A stretch of DNA of 9,674 nucleotides from an uncultured Duganella sp. (lineage in GTDB: Bacteria; Pseudomonadota; Gammaproteobacteria; Burkholderiales; Burkholderiaceae): positions 1 to 9,674 of the forward strand of contig CAMLRG010000208.1 in assembly GCA_946482335.1 (NCBI GenBank). The letters are read 5' to 3'. Positions 1-6,571 of the stretch are shown piece by piece. Under the pieces are notes generated by a model, which saw nothing but the letters and a program-made list of their open reading frames with translations, had not been told where the DNA came from and ran no database searches. Both the position numbers and the translations under genes were made by a program. Each line of letters begins with the position of its first letter. Positions within the stretch are counted from its first letter, which is position 1.

Positions 1-266
1 CGGCGCTTGCGGTCGATGTACTCGACCGGGTCGCCGGCGTGCAGGGTGATGCGGTGCTGCTCATACCATTCGCGGGTGTTGAGCATGATGTCGTCCACCG
101 TCTTCTCGCCCGCCAGCACCGGCGACAGCAGGATACGGTTGTAGTTACCGTGCGGCTCGGCGCCGAAGACGGTGATGTCGTACATGTCCGGCGCGAGCTT
201 GAGCAGCTCTTCGACCGTGCGCATGCCGGCCATGCCGTTGCCGACGACGACCAGTGCGGGCTTCAT
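1..266 (-). CDS. FAD/NAD(P)-dependent oxidoreductase, NirB/NasC-like N-terminus (partial)
   Basis: This is the first 88 codons of a gene that runs off the left edge. It starts with ATG at 266, sharing ATGA with the nirD stop codon, so translation is probably coupled to nirD. The protein opens with an FAD-binding beta-alpha-beta fold, VVVGNGMAGMRTVEELL (residues 6-22, GxGxxG type), followed by ITVFGAEPHGNYNRILLSPV (about 31-50). That second stretch is typical of the flavoprotein half of assimilatory NAD(P)H nitrite reductase large subunits and of the NasC-type electron-transfer subunit of nitrate reductase. It is clearly related to, but different from, the N-terminus of the complete nirB upstream, which has EEPRPAYDRVHLSEF in the equivalent place. 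The visible part cannot decide between a roughly 400-residue NasC-like reductase feeding a nitrate reductase and a second full-length NirB of about 800 residues. The operon position after nirD favours a role in nitrate or nitrite reduction. Confidence 0.88.
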   Translation of the reverse strand, partial: MKPALVVVGNGMAGMRTVEELLKLAPDMYDITVFGAEPHGNYNRILLSPVLAGEKTVDDIMLNTREWYEQHRITLHAGDPVEYIDRKR

Positions 267-613
267 GCCCCGACCCAGACCTTTCCGCCTTCGATGCGGG
301 CGGGCCAGGTGGGCACGGAGTGTTCCGGCGCTTCCAGGCATTCGCCGGTCTGCAGGTCGAAGTGGTGCTTGTAGATGGGCGAGGCGACCACCAGGCGTTC
401 GCCGAGGTTGCCGACCAGGCCGCGCGAGAGCACTGCGGCGTCGGAGTTGGGGTCGTAGTTGCCGATGGCGAAGACGCGGCTTTCTTCGCCGTCGTTCATG
501 CGGAACACGGCCACTTGCTGGCCTTGCAGCAGGGCGCAGACGCCGGTGTTGGGGACGATTTCCTCGACGGCGCAAACGGCGGTCCAGGCGGAGGCTTGAG
601 TGTCTCGGTGCAT
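263..613 (-). CDS. nirD: Nitrite reductase [NAD(P)H] small subunit NirD
   Basis: A protein of 116 residues, close to the 108 of E. coli NirD. It is the small subunit of cytoplasmic NADH-dependent assimilatory nitrite reductase, which reduces nitrite to ammonium together with NirB. The sequence shows the NirD hallmarks VFAIGNYDPNSDAAVLSRGL (about 47-66), VVASPIYKHHFDLQTGECLE and a C-terminal VPTWPARIEGGKVWV. The fold is Rieske-like, but the CxH and CxxH cluster ligands of true Rieske proteins are absent, as is normal for NirD. ATG at 613 is preceded by a good ribosome binding site (AAAGGAG, nine bases from the start). The gene follows nirB after a 69-base gap that holds a perfect hairpin, and its stop codon overlaps the next start codon by four bases (ATGA). 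Confidence 0.96.
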   Translation of the reverse strand: MHRDTQASAWTAVCAVEEIVPNTGVCALLQGQQVAVFRMNDGEESRVFAIGNYDPNSDAAVLSRGLVGNLGERLVVASPIYKHHFDLQTGECLEAPEHSVPTWPARIEGGKVWVGA

Positions 614-648
614 TTTATCGGGCTCCTTTACTTTAAAACCGGTAAACC

Positions 649-675
649 GGGGTCAGGCCCGCAGGGCCTGACCCC
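649..675. repeat. Perfect 12-bp inverted repeat between nirB and nirD
   Basis: The arms GGGGTCAGGCCC (649-660) and GGGCCTGACCCC (664-675) are exact reverse complements with a three-base loop, giving a very stable GC-rich hairpin in mRNA from either strand. A direct repeat AAACCGG (636-642 and 644-650) abuts one side. No U-run follows the stem in the direction of transcription, so it does not look like an ordinary intrinsic terminator. It fills most of the 69-base nirB to nirD gap. It may be a dispersed REP-type palindrome and could stabilise the upstream mRNA or lower nirD expression relative to nirB. The hairpin is seen directly; the role is inferred. Confidence 0.85.
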
Positions 676-682
676 CATCTGT

Positions 683-3205
683 TCAGGCGATGGCTTTGAT
701 GGGGATGCGCTTGCGTTCTTCGACCGTGGCGGGGCGGATCTGGCCGCGCTCTTCCATGAAGACGACGTTGCTGTCGGCTTCGGGGCTGTTGACGAAGTGG
801 CGGAAGCGGGCGCGCGTCTCCGGGTTGTTGACGGCTTCCTTCCATTCGCAGGCGTAGGTGTCGACCACGCGCTGCATGTCCTGCTCCAGCTCGGCGTTGA
901 TGCCCAGCTTGTCCTGGATGATCACGTCCTTCAGGTAATCCAGGCCGCCTTCCAGGTTTTCGCGCCAGGTGCTGGTGCGCTGCAGGCGGTCGGCGGTGCG
1001 GCTGTAGAACATCAGGAAGCGGTCGATATAGGCCACCAGGGTGGCCTTGTCCAGGTCGGAGGCCAGCAGTTCGGCGTGGCGCGGCTTCATGCCGCCGTTG
1101 CCGCACACGTACAGGTTCCAGCCCTTTTCGGTGGCGATGATGCCGACGTCCTTGCCTTGCGCTTCGGCGCACTCGCGGGTGCAGCCCGATACGCCGAACT
1201 TGATCTTGTGCGGGGTGCGCAGGCCTTTGTAGCGGTTTTCCAGCTCGATGGCCAGGCCGACGGAATCGTCGACGCCATAGCGGCACCAGGTGGAGCCGAC
1301 GCAGGATTTCACGGTGCGCAGCGACTTGCCGTAGGCGTGGCCGGTTTCAAAGCCGGCGGCGATCAGTTCCTCCCAGATGGCCGGCAGCTGCTCGACTCGG
1401 GCGCCGAACAGGTCGACGCGCTGGCCGCCGGTGATCTTGGTGTACAGGCCGTACTTCTTGGCGACCTGGCCGACCGCGATCAAACCTTCCGGCGTCACTT
1501 CGCCGCCCGGCATGCGCGGCACCACGGAGTAGGTGCCGTCCTTCTGGATATTGCCCAGGAAGTAGTCGTTCGAATCCTGCAGGCTGGCGTGCTCCTTCTT
1601 CAGCACGAAGTCGTTCCAGCAGGTGGCGAAGATGCTGGCCGCCAGCGGCTTGCAGATGTCGCAACCCAGGCCCTTGCCGTGGCGCGCGAGCAGGTCTTCG
1701 AACGTCTTGATCTGGCCGACGCGGATCAGGTGGAACAGTTCCTGGCGCGAGTGCGGGAAGTGTTCGCAGACGTGGTTGTTGACGTCCATGCCGAGCTTTT
1801 TCATCTCGGCCTTCATGATCTGGGTCACCAGCGGCACGCAGCCGCCGCAGGAGGTGCCGGCACCGCAGCACTGCTTGATGGCGCCGATGCTGGTGGCGCC
1901 GTTGGCGACCGCCTCGCAGATGGCGCCTTTCGACACGTCGTTGCAGGAGCAGATCTGGGCGCCGGCCGGCAAGGCGTCCACGCCCAGGCCCGGTTTGGCG
2001 GCGCCGTCCGATTGCGGCAGGATCAGGAATTCCGGCGCTTCCGGCAACTCGATCTTGTTCAGCATCATTTGCAGCAGGGTGCCGTATTCGCCTGCATCGC
2101 CCACCATCACGCCGCCCAGCAGGTACTTGCCGCAGTCGGACACGACGATCTTCTTGTAGATCTGCTTGCGCTCGTCGGTGAACTGGTAGCTGCGCGCGCC
2201 TTCGGCCTTGGCGTGCGGGTCGCCGATGCTGGCAACGTCCACGCCCATCAGCTTCAGTTTGGTGCTCATGTCGGCGCCGGTGAATTCGGCGGCGGTGTCG
2301 CCGCTGATGTGGCGTGCCACCACGCGGGCCATGTCGTAGCCAGGCGCCACCAGGCCGAACACCTGGCCGTTCCACAGTGCGCATTCGCCGATCGCGTACA
2401 CGTCGGGGTCGCTGGTCTGGCAGTGGTTGTTGACGGCGATGCCGCCGCGCGGACCGACTTCCAGGCCGCATTCGCGGGCCAGGTAATCACGCGGGCGGAT
2501 ACCGGCCGAGAACACGATCATGTCGGTGTCGAGCGAGGTGCCGTCGGCGAACAGCATGCGGTGGGTGCCGGCTTCGCCATCGACGATGGCGGTGGTGTTC
2601 TTGCCGGTGTGGACAGTCACGCCCAGGTCTTCGATCTTCTGGCGCAGCACGCGGCCGCCGCCGTCGTCGACCTGCACCGCCATCAGGCGCGGCGCGAATT
2701 CGACCACGTGGGTTTCCAGGCCCATGTCCTTCAGCGCCTTGGCGCATTCCAGGCCGAGCAGGCCGCCGCCGATCACGACACCGGTCTTCGAGCGGGCGCC
2801 GCATTCCTGCATGGCTTCCAGGTCCTCGATGGTGCGGTAGACGAAGCAATCCTTGCGGTCCTTGCCTTCCAGCGGCGGCACGAAGGGGAAGGAGCCGGTG
2901 GCGATCACCAGTTTGTCGTAGGACAGCACTTCGCCACTATTGGAAGTGACGGTGCGCGCGGCGCGGTCGATGGCAATGGCGCGGCCGTTCAGTTTCAGCA
3001 CCATGTCGTCGCGCTCGAAGAAGCCCGGTTCGACCAGGGACAGTTCGTCCGCGCTCTTGCCGCTGAAGAATTCCGACAGGTGCACGCGGTCGTAGGCCGG
3101 GCGCGGCTCTTCGCACAGGATGGTGACGTCGGCGCTGCCAGGCGGCAGCGATTTCAGGAATTGATGGCCAACCATGCCGTGGCCGATGACGACGATCTTC
3201 TTCAT
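683..3205 (-). CDS. nirB: Nitrite reductase [NAD(P)H] large subunit NirB
   Basis: A full-length NirB of 840 residues (E. coli NirB has about 847). It is a cytoplasmic sirohaem enzyme that passes electrons from NAD(P)H through FAD and iron-sulfur clusters to reduce nitrite to ammonium. Domains in order: FAD fold at 4-20 (VVIGHGMVG), NAD fold at about 142-160 (VVIGGGLLGLECAKAL), a BFD-like [2Fe-2S] domain with C419-x-C421 and C453-x2-C456, a further C515/C518 pair, a ferredoxin-like reductase half domain from about 555, and the sirohaem/[4Fe-4S] ligands C635-x5-C641 and C675-x3-C679. All expected cluster cysteines are present. ATG at 3205 is chosen because it begins MKKIVVIGHG directly at the FAD fold, has GCAGGAGCAGC upstream and overlaps the transporter stop as ATGA. 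The reading frame stays open further upstream to 3451, but that stretch lies inside the transporter gene. Confidence 0.97.
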   Translation of the reverse strand: MKKIVVIGHGMVGHQFLKSLPPGSADVTILCEEPRPAYDRVHLSEFFSGKSADELSLVEPGFFERDDMVLKLNGRAIAIDRAARTVTSNSGEVLSYDKLVIATGSFPFVPPLEGKDRKDCFVYRTIEDLEAMQECGARSKTGVVIGGGLLGLECAKALKDMGLETHVVEFAPRLMAVQVDDGGGRVLRQKIEDLGVTVHTGKNTTAIVDGEAGTHRMLFADGTSLDTDMIVFSAGIRPRDYLARECGLEVGPRGGIAVNNHCQTSDPDVYAIGECALWNGQVFGLVAPGYDMARVVARHISGDTAAEFTGADMSTKLKLMGVDVASIGDPHAKAEGARSYQFTDERKQIYKKIVVSDCGKYLLGGVMVGDAGEYGTLLQMMLNKIELPEAPEFLILPQSDGAAKPGLGVDALPAGAQICSCNDVSKGAICEAVANGATSIGAIKQCCGAGTSCGGCVPLVTQIMKAEMKKLGMDVNNHVCEHFPHSRQELFHLIRVGQIKTFEDLLARHGKGLGCDICKPLAASIFATCWNDFVLKKEHASLQDSNDYFLGNIQKDGTYSVVPRMPGGEVTPEGLIAVGQVAKKYGLYTKITGGQRVDLFGARVEQLPAIWEELIAAGFETGHAYGKSLRTVKSCVGSTWCRYGVDDSVGLAIELENRYKGLRTPHKIKFGVSGCTRECAEAQGKDVGIIATEKGWNLYVCGNGGMKPRHAELLASDLDKATLVAYIDRFLMFYSRTADRLQRTSTWRENLEGGLDYLKDVIIQDKLGINAELEQDMQRVVDTYACEWKEAVNNPETRARFRHFVNSPEADSNVVFMEERGQIRPATVEERKRIPIKAIA

Positions 3206-4503
3206 GCTGCTGCTCCTGCAATTGCATTTTCTTTTACGGTGGATTCGCTGAAGCGTGCACCCAGGGCGCACAGGGCGGAGACAGCGACCAGCACGCCCAG
3301 GATGCTCAGGGTTTGCTGGGTATTGCCGACGCCTTTCAGCAGGAAGCCCGCCGCCACCGCGCCCACGTTGCCGCCGGCGCCGATGATGCCGGCCACGCCG
3401 CCCAGGGCACGCTTGTCGACGAATGGCACCAGGGCGTAGGTCGCGCCGCACGCCATGTGGGTGAACAGGCCGAACACCAGCATCGCGATCACGGCGATGG
3501 CCACGCTGTCGGCTTTGGCGAAGAACAGCAGGCCGATGCCCTCGCCCAGCATCATCACGAACAGCAGGGTGACGCGGCTATTCAGGCTGCCGCGGATGGC
3601 GGCCTTGTCGGACACCCAGCCGCCCAGGGCGCGGGCAAACAGCGCCAGCAGGCCGAAGCTGCCCGCAGCCAGGCCGGCCTGCGCCAGCGACAGCTTGAAG
3701 GTATCCACGTAATAGGTGGCGGCGATGTTATGGATGAAGATCTCCACGCCGAAGCAGGCGCCGTAGGTCACGAACAGCATCCAGACGCGGTAGTTCCTGG
3801 CGGCCAGCTTGAAGCTGTCCCAGCCGCCCTTCTTGCCGCCTTCCAAGGCGACGCCGGCGGCGCGCAGGTCGGCGTAGTTGCCGTCCGGGCAGTCCTGGGT
3901 GTAGCGGTAGTAGAAGAAGGCCATGATCAGCATCAGCACGCCCGGCACCACCAGGGCGGCGCGCCAGCCCATGGTTTCGCCCACGCCCAGCATGACCATC
4001 GCGGCCATGATCATCGGCATGGTCGACTGCACCACGCCACCGCCCGCATTGCCCCAGCCGGCGGCCGCCGCGTTGGCGGTGCCGACCACGTTCGGCGCGA
4101 ACATGACGGAGGTGTGGTACTGGGTGATCACGAAGCTGGCGCCCACCGCGCCGATCAACAGGCGGAAGAACAGGAAGCTTTCATAAGTCTGCGCGGCGGC
4201 CACGCCCAGCACCGGGATCGCGCCAAGCAGCAGCAAGCCGGTGTACGCCTTGCGCGGGCCGTAGCGGTCGCACAGCGGGCCGATGATCAGGCGCACGATG
4301 ATGGTGATCGCCACGGCGGCGATATTGATGTTGGCAATCTGCGCCGGCGTCAGGCCGAATTCGCCTTTGATCACGGGCATCAGTGGCGCGCAGGCGAACC
4401 ACGCGAAGAAGCAGACGAAGAAGGCCATCCACGTCAGGTGGAAGGCACGCATCTGCGGCGAAGAGAACGAAAACAGTTTGATGCTGGTCGCTTTGCTGGC
4501 CAT
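3202..4503 (-). CDS. NarK/NasA-type MFS nitrate/nitrite transporter
   Basis: An inner-membrane transporter of 433 residues, the usual size of the nitrate/nitrite porter branch of the major facilitator superfamily, with about 12 hydrophobic segments. Seen in the sequence: the MFS loop motif GPLCDRYGPRKA (75-86), the family's two glycine-rich nitrate signatures AAGWGNAGGGVVQ (about 147-159) and GGVAGIIGAGGNVGAV (368-383), and arginines R71 in helix 2 and R291 in helix 8, in the positions that bind the anion in NarK. As the first gene of an operon with nirB and nirD it most likely imports nitrate and nitrite for assimilation. ATG at 4503 is preferred over a TTG at 4521 because AGGA lies seven bases upstream of it. 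The TTG would put the first codons inside the terminator U-run. The stop overlaps the nirB start by four bases. Expression is predicted to need antitermination in the leader. Confidence 0.96.
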   Translation of the reverse strand: MASKATSIKLFSFSSPQMRAFHLTWMAFFVCFFAWFACAPLMPVIKGEFGLTPAQIANINIAAVAITIIVRLIIGPLCDRYGPRKAYTGLLLLGAIPVLGVAAAQTYESFLFFRLLIGAVGASFVITQYHTSVMFAPNVVGTANAAAAGWGNAGGGVVQSTMPMIMAAMVMLGVGETMGWRAALVVPGVLMLIMAFFYYRYTQDCPDGNYADLRAAGVALEGGKKGGWDSFKLAARNYRVWMLFVTYGACFGVEIFIHNIAATYYVDTFKLSLAQAGLAAGSFGLLALFARALGGWVSDKAAIRGSLNSRVTLLFVMMLGEGIGLLFFAKADSVAIAVIAMLVFGLFTHMACGATYALVPFVDKRALGGVAGIIGAGGNVGAVAAGFLLKGVGNTQQTLSILGVLVAVSALCALGARFSESTVKENAIAGAAA

Positions 4504-4514
4504 GATTTGTCCTG

Positions 4515-4572
4515 AAAACAAAAAGGCGCCCGCACAGCCGCCGCCTATCGAAGGTAGCGCTGCGCGGACGCC
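4515..4572 (-). terminator. Intrinsic terminator in the narK-nirBD leader (attenuator)
   Basis: Read on the minus strand, arm GGCGTCCGCGCAGC (4572-4559) pairs with GCTGTGCGGGCGCC (4538-4525) over 14 positions, including two G-U pairs. The roughly 20-base loop can form a short inner helix. TTTTTGTTTT follows at once (4524-4515). This is a strong rho-independent terminator that ends just before the ribosome binding site of the transporter gene, so by default it would stop transcription before the operon. Its 5' arm includes the last three bases of the AACGGC hexaloop and the 3' stem strand of the second antiterminator hairpin (4572-4565), so the two structures exclude each other. Confidence 0.92.
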
Positions 4573-4607
4573 GTTGTCCGGTTTTGCCGATCCTCCGTTA
4601 GACCGAC
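4565..4607 (-). promoter_or_regulatory. ANTAR (NasT) target RNA: paired hexaloop hairpins P1 and P2
   Basis: On the minus-strand transcript, P1 is an eight-pair stem, GTCGGTCT (4607-4600) with GGATCGGC (4593-4586), closed by hexaloop AACGGA. After a five-base linker AAAAC, P2 is a perfect five-pair stem, CGGAC (4580-4576) with GTCCG (4569-4565), closed by hexaloop AACGGC. Tandem hairpins with six-base loops carrying A at position 1 and G at position 4 are the known RNA signature for ANTAR-domain antiterminators such as NasT, NasR, AmiR and EutV. Both loops here fit. P2 overlaps the terminator 5' arm, so NasT binding should block termination. nasT is encoded just upstream of this region. Pairing was found by eye. 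Confidence 0.92.
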
Positions 4608-4622
4608 CCTTTACCTATGCTT

Positions 4623-4638
4623 TGCAAGACCTGTGCCA
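4623..4638 (-). promoter_or_regulatory. Sigma-54 promoter of the narK-nirB-nirD operon
   Basis: The minus strand reads TGGCACAGGTCTTGCA, which matches the sigma-54 consensus TGGCAC-N5-TTGCA at every defined position, with GG at -24 and GC at -12 correctly spaced. The predicted start of transcription is near 4612, about five bases before hairpin P1, so the leader would begin almost exactly with the NasT target and be about 109 bases long. Sigma-54 promoters need an enhancer-binding activator; the GGTGCACC repeats about 80 to 120 bases upstream of the start fit NtrC. Confidence 0.9.
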
Positions 4639-4689
4639 GCCCTTTTAGGCGGGAAAATGCGCCGCCAGCCGACGCATCAGGGGTATTTT

Positions 4690-4729
4690 CGCCATCTCGC
4701 GGTGCACCGCGCCCAAGAATGGTGCACCG
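4690..4729. promoter_or_regulatory. Two tandem 20-bp units resembling NtrC enhancer sites
   Basis: Two adjacent units on the plus strand, 4690-4709 and 4710-4729, share CGCC at the start and GGTGCACCG at the end (13 of 20 bases identical). Each carries a strong GGTGCA half site and a poorer CGCC half; on the minus strand the better one reads TGCACCATTCTTGGGCG, against the NtrC consensus TGCACC-N5-GGTGCA. They lie roughly 78 to 118 bases upstream of the predicted sigma-54 start, a usual enhancer distance, and two helical turns apart, so bound dimers would sit on one face. The repeats are seen directly; assignment to NtrC is inferred. In mRNA the two copies could also pair as a 10-bp hairpin after the preceding gene. 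Confidence 0.65.
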
Positions 4730-4766
4730 CAATAGCGCACGCCCGGTCGCGGCGCGGCAGCGCGGC

Positions 4767-5396
4767 TCAGGCGCTGGCCGCCTGCAACGCGGCTTTGACC
4801 ATGTCGTCGATTTCCGTGGTGATATTCGACAGCACCCCGGCCACCACCGCGAATTCGCGCCCGGCGTGGCCGGCGCGCGCCGCCACCACGCGGGCATTGA
4901 AGGTGACCATGCGCGCCTGGCGGGCGATGGTCTCGATGTCGGTGATCACGCCGCGCAGTTGCTTTTTCAGCAGCACGGCATTCTTCTTCGACTGCTCTTC
5001 ATAGATGGCCGTGATTTCGTTCAGCACTGCCAGCACCGGCGTGGCGTCGGCCACCAGCTGTTCCAGCGCCGGACCGGGACGGCCGCTGTCGAGCGCACGC
5101 TGGGCCAGGTCGGTGAACTCCTTGATGCGGCGCGCGCCAGCGAGCTTGCCGTAATACGCTTCCTGCAATTCCGGGCAGAAGATACCGGGCAAGGTATCGC
5201 TACCTTTAAGCAGCGTGTCATGCGCGCTGCGGAACAGGGCCAGCGCGTCGCGCGCGATGTCGGCGGCGCCCGGCTGCTGCTGCGCCGCCAGGACCGCGTA
5301 CAGCACCAGCCGTTGCGACGTGAACCGGCGGCGGCCGGACAGGTTGATCAATGCCCCGAATACTTCACCCGACAAGGGTTTGGCCGCTTCCTGCAT
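4767..5396 (-). CDS. Cytosolic PilJ/NIT-like domain protein with a degenerate chemoreceptor tip
   Basis: A protein of 209 residues without signal peptide or membrane segment. Residues 17-38 (INLSGRRRFTSQRLVLYAVL) resemble the opening of PilJ-type and NarX/NIT-type nitrate-sensing helical domains (compare NLAGRQRMLSQRM), followed by helices to about 130. Residues 150-192 resemble the hairpin tip of methyl-accepting chemotaxis proteins: NARVVAARAGHAGREFAVVA against [20 protein letters not shown]. The flanking long helices, the methylation region and HAMP are missing, and tip residues normally needed for trimers and CheW/CheA contact are changed. It is the third gene of the nasT-nasS operon, 11 bases after nasS, so a role in nitrate sensing or in modulating NasS/NasT is plausible but unproven. 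ATG at 5396 is chosen because AAGGAG stands six bases before it; a GTG at 5411 that overlaps the nasS stop is the alternative. Confidence 0.82.
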   Translation of the reverse strand: MQEAAKPLSGEVFGALINLSGRRRFTSQRLVLYAVLAAQQQPGAADIARDALALFRSAHDTLLKGSDTLPGIFCPELQEAYYGKLAGARRIKEFTDLAQRALDSGRPGPALEQLVADATPVLAVLNEITAIYEEQSKKNAVLLKKQLRGVITDIETIARQARMVTFNARVVAARAGHAGREFAVVAGVLSNITTEIDDMVKAALQAASA

Positions 5397-5407
5397 GGCT
5401 TTCTCCT

Positions 5408-6535
5408 TCACGACATGTGGATGGCAAAGGAATCGGCGTAGCGCTCGGGATCCCTGCCGTCCCAGGTGGTCCCGTCCATCAACACCGAACTGCGCAAGGT
5501 GCTGGCCGGGATGGCAGTCTCCGTCATTTCCGCCGCCTCTTTATACAGGGCGATCTGGTGGACCTTGAGGGCGACGCCGAGATAGTCCGGCGACGCCTTG
5601 AGCAAGCCCCAGCGCCGTTGCTGGGTCATGAACCACATGCCGTCCGACAGGTATGGGAAGTTGGCGGCGCCCTCCTGGTGGAAGCGCACACTGTGCGCAT
5701 CCTCCCAGGTGCGGCCCATGCCATCTTCATAATGGCCGAGGATGCGCTGCCAGATCACATCCTTGCCAGTGTTGACATACTGGACCGCCGAAATGATCTC
5801 GGCCATCGCCATGCGGCTGGTGGCGGCGGCGTCGATCCAGCGGCCCGCCTCCAGCACCGCCGCCACCAGGGCGCGCGCCGTGTTGGGATTCCGGCGCACG
5901 AAGTCGGACGTGGTGGCCAGCACCTTTTCCGGATGGTCGGGCCAGATTTGCTGGGTGGTGGCAATGGTCACGCCCACCCCGTCCATCACGGCGCGGTGGT
6001 TCCACGGCTCGCCGGCGCAAAAGCCGTCCATATGGCCGGCCGCCAGGTTGGTGGCCATCTGCGCCGGCGGCACCGTGATCACGCGCGCCTCGCGCAGCGG
6101 ATGCACGCCATGCGCCGCCAGCCAGTAATACAGCCACATGGCATGGGTGCCGGTCGGGAAGGTCTGGGCCCAGCGCAGCTCGCGCTGGTGCGACAGCGCG
6201 GCCACGGCGGCGCCGTCGCGCACGCCCTCGTCCACCAAGCGGCGCGACAAAGTGATGGCCTGGCCGTTGCGGTTCAAGTTCATCAGGATTGCCATGTCGC
6301 GCCGTGCCGAGCCCACGCCCAGGTGGGTGGCGTAGACCAGGCCGTACAGCGCATGGGCGGCGTCCAGCTCGCCGGTCAGCAGCTTGTCGCGCACCCCGGC
6401 CCAGGACGTTTCCTTGCTCAGGACGATGCGGATGCCATGCTTGCGGTCCAGGCCCAGCACCGACGCCATCACCAGGGAGGCGCAATCGGTCAGCGGGTTG
6501 AAACCAATCCTGACGATGTCTTTTTCGATCTGCAT
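5408..6535 (-). CDS. nasS: Cytoplasmic nitrate sensor NasS (NrtA/NasS family)
   Basis: A protein of 375 residues related to the periplasmic nitrate-binding NrtA proteins but without any N-terminal signal peptide (it starts MQIEKDIVRIGFNPLTDC), which is the mark of the cytoplasmic sensor NasS. Family features include KETSWAGVRDKLLTGELDAA (41-60), TFPTGTHAMWLYYWL (125-139) and HMDGFCAGEPWNHRAV (168-183). In known systems NasS binds NasT and keeps it inactive until nitrate or nitrite binds and releases NasT. The gene follows nasT by 36 bases and precedes the PilJ-like gene by 11, so the three form one transcription unit. ATG at 6535 has AGGAG six bases upstream. No key truncation or insertion is seen. 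Confidence 0.95.
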   Translation of the reverse strand: MQIEKDIVRIGFNPLTDCASLVMASVLGLDRKHGIRIVLSKETSWAGVRDKLLTGELDAAHALYGLVYATHLGVGSARRDMAILMNLNRNGQAITLSRRLVDEGVRDGAAVAALSHQRELRWAQTFPTGTHAMWLYYWLAAHGVHPLREARVITVPPAQMATNLAAGHMDGFCAGEPWNHRAVMDGVGVTIATTQQIWPDHPEKVLATTSDFVRRNPNTARALVAAVLEAGRWIDAAATSRMAMAEIISAVQYVNTGKDVIWQRILGHYEDGMGRTWEDAHSVRFHQEGAANFPYLSDGMWFMTQQRRWGLLKASPDYLGVALKVHQIALYKEAAEMTETAIPASTLRSSVLMDGTTWDGRDPERYADSFAIHMS

Positions 6536-6554
6536 GCTTTACTCCTGCCCGCGA

Positions 6555-6571
6555 TGCACCACAACGGTGCG
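6555..6571. promoter_or_regulatory. NtrC-like palindrome or hairpin between nasT and nasS
   Basis: The plus strand reads TGCACCACAACGGTGCG, which matches TGCACC-N5-GGTGCA in 11 of the 12 defined bases and is a better match than either operon enhancer unit. It sits in the 36-base gap between nasT and nasS. It may be an NtrC site within the regulatory operon or simply a small mRNA hairpin between the two genes; the sequence does not decide. Confidence 0.45.

Noticed and set aside
254..3439. Open reading frame of 1061 codons on the plus strand, antisense to nirD, nirB and the end of the transporter gene
   Set aside because: Its translation is low-complexity (rich in Ala, Gly, His, Gln, Val and Asp) and resembles no family. 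It mirrors three well-supported genes and is what GC-rich codon bias produces on the opposite strand.
3206..3451. N-terminal extension of nirB by 82 codons
   Set aside because: The extension lies wholly inside the transporter gene, has Arg-rich nonsense composition, and the ATG at 3205 has a good ribosome binding site and starts right at the FAD fold.
4701..4730. GGTGCACC hairpin as an intrinsic terminator of the nasT operon
   Set aside because: The two repeats can pair over 10 bases, but the loop is 12 bases and no U-run follows. Position relative to the sigma-54 promoter fits enhancer sites better.
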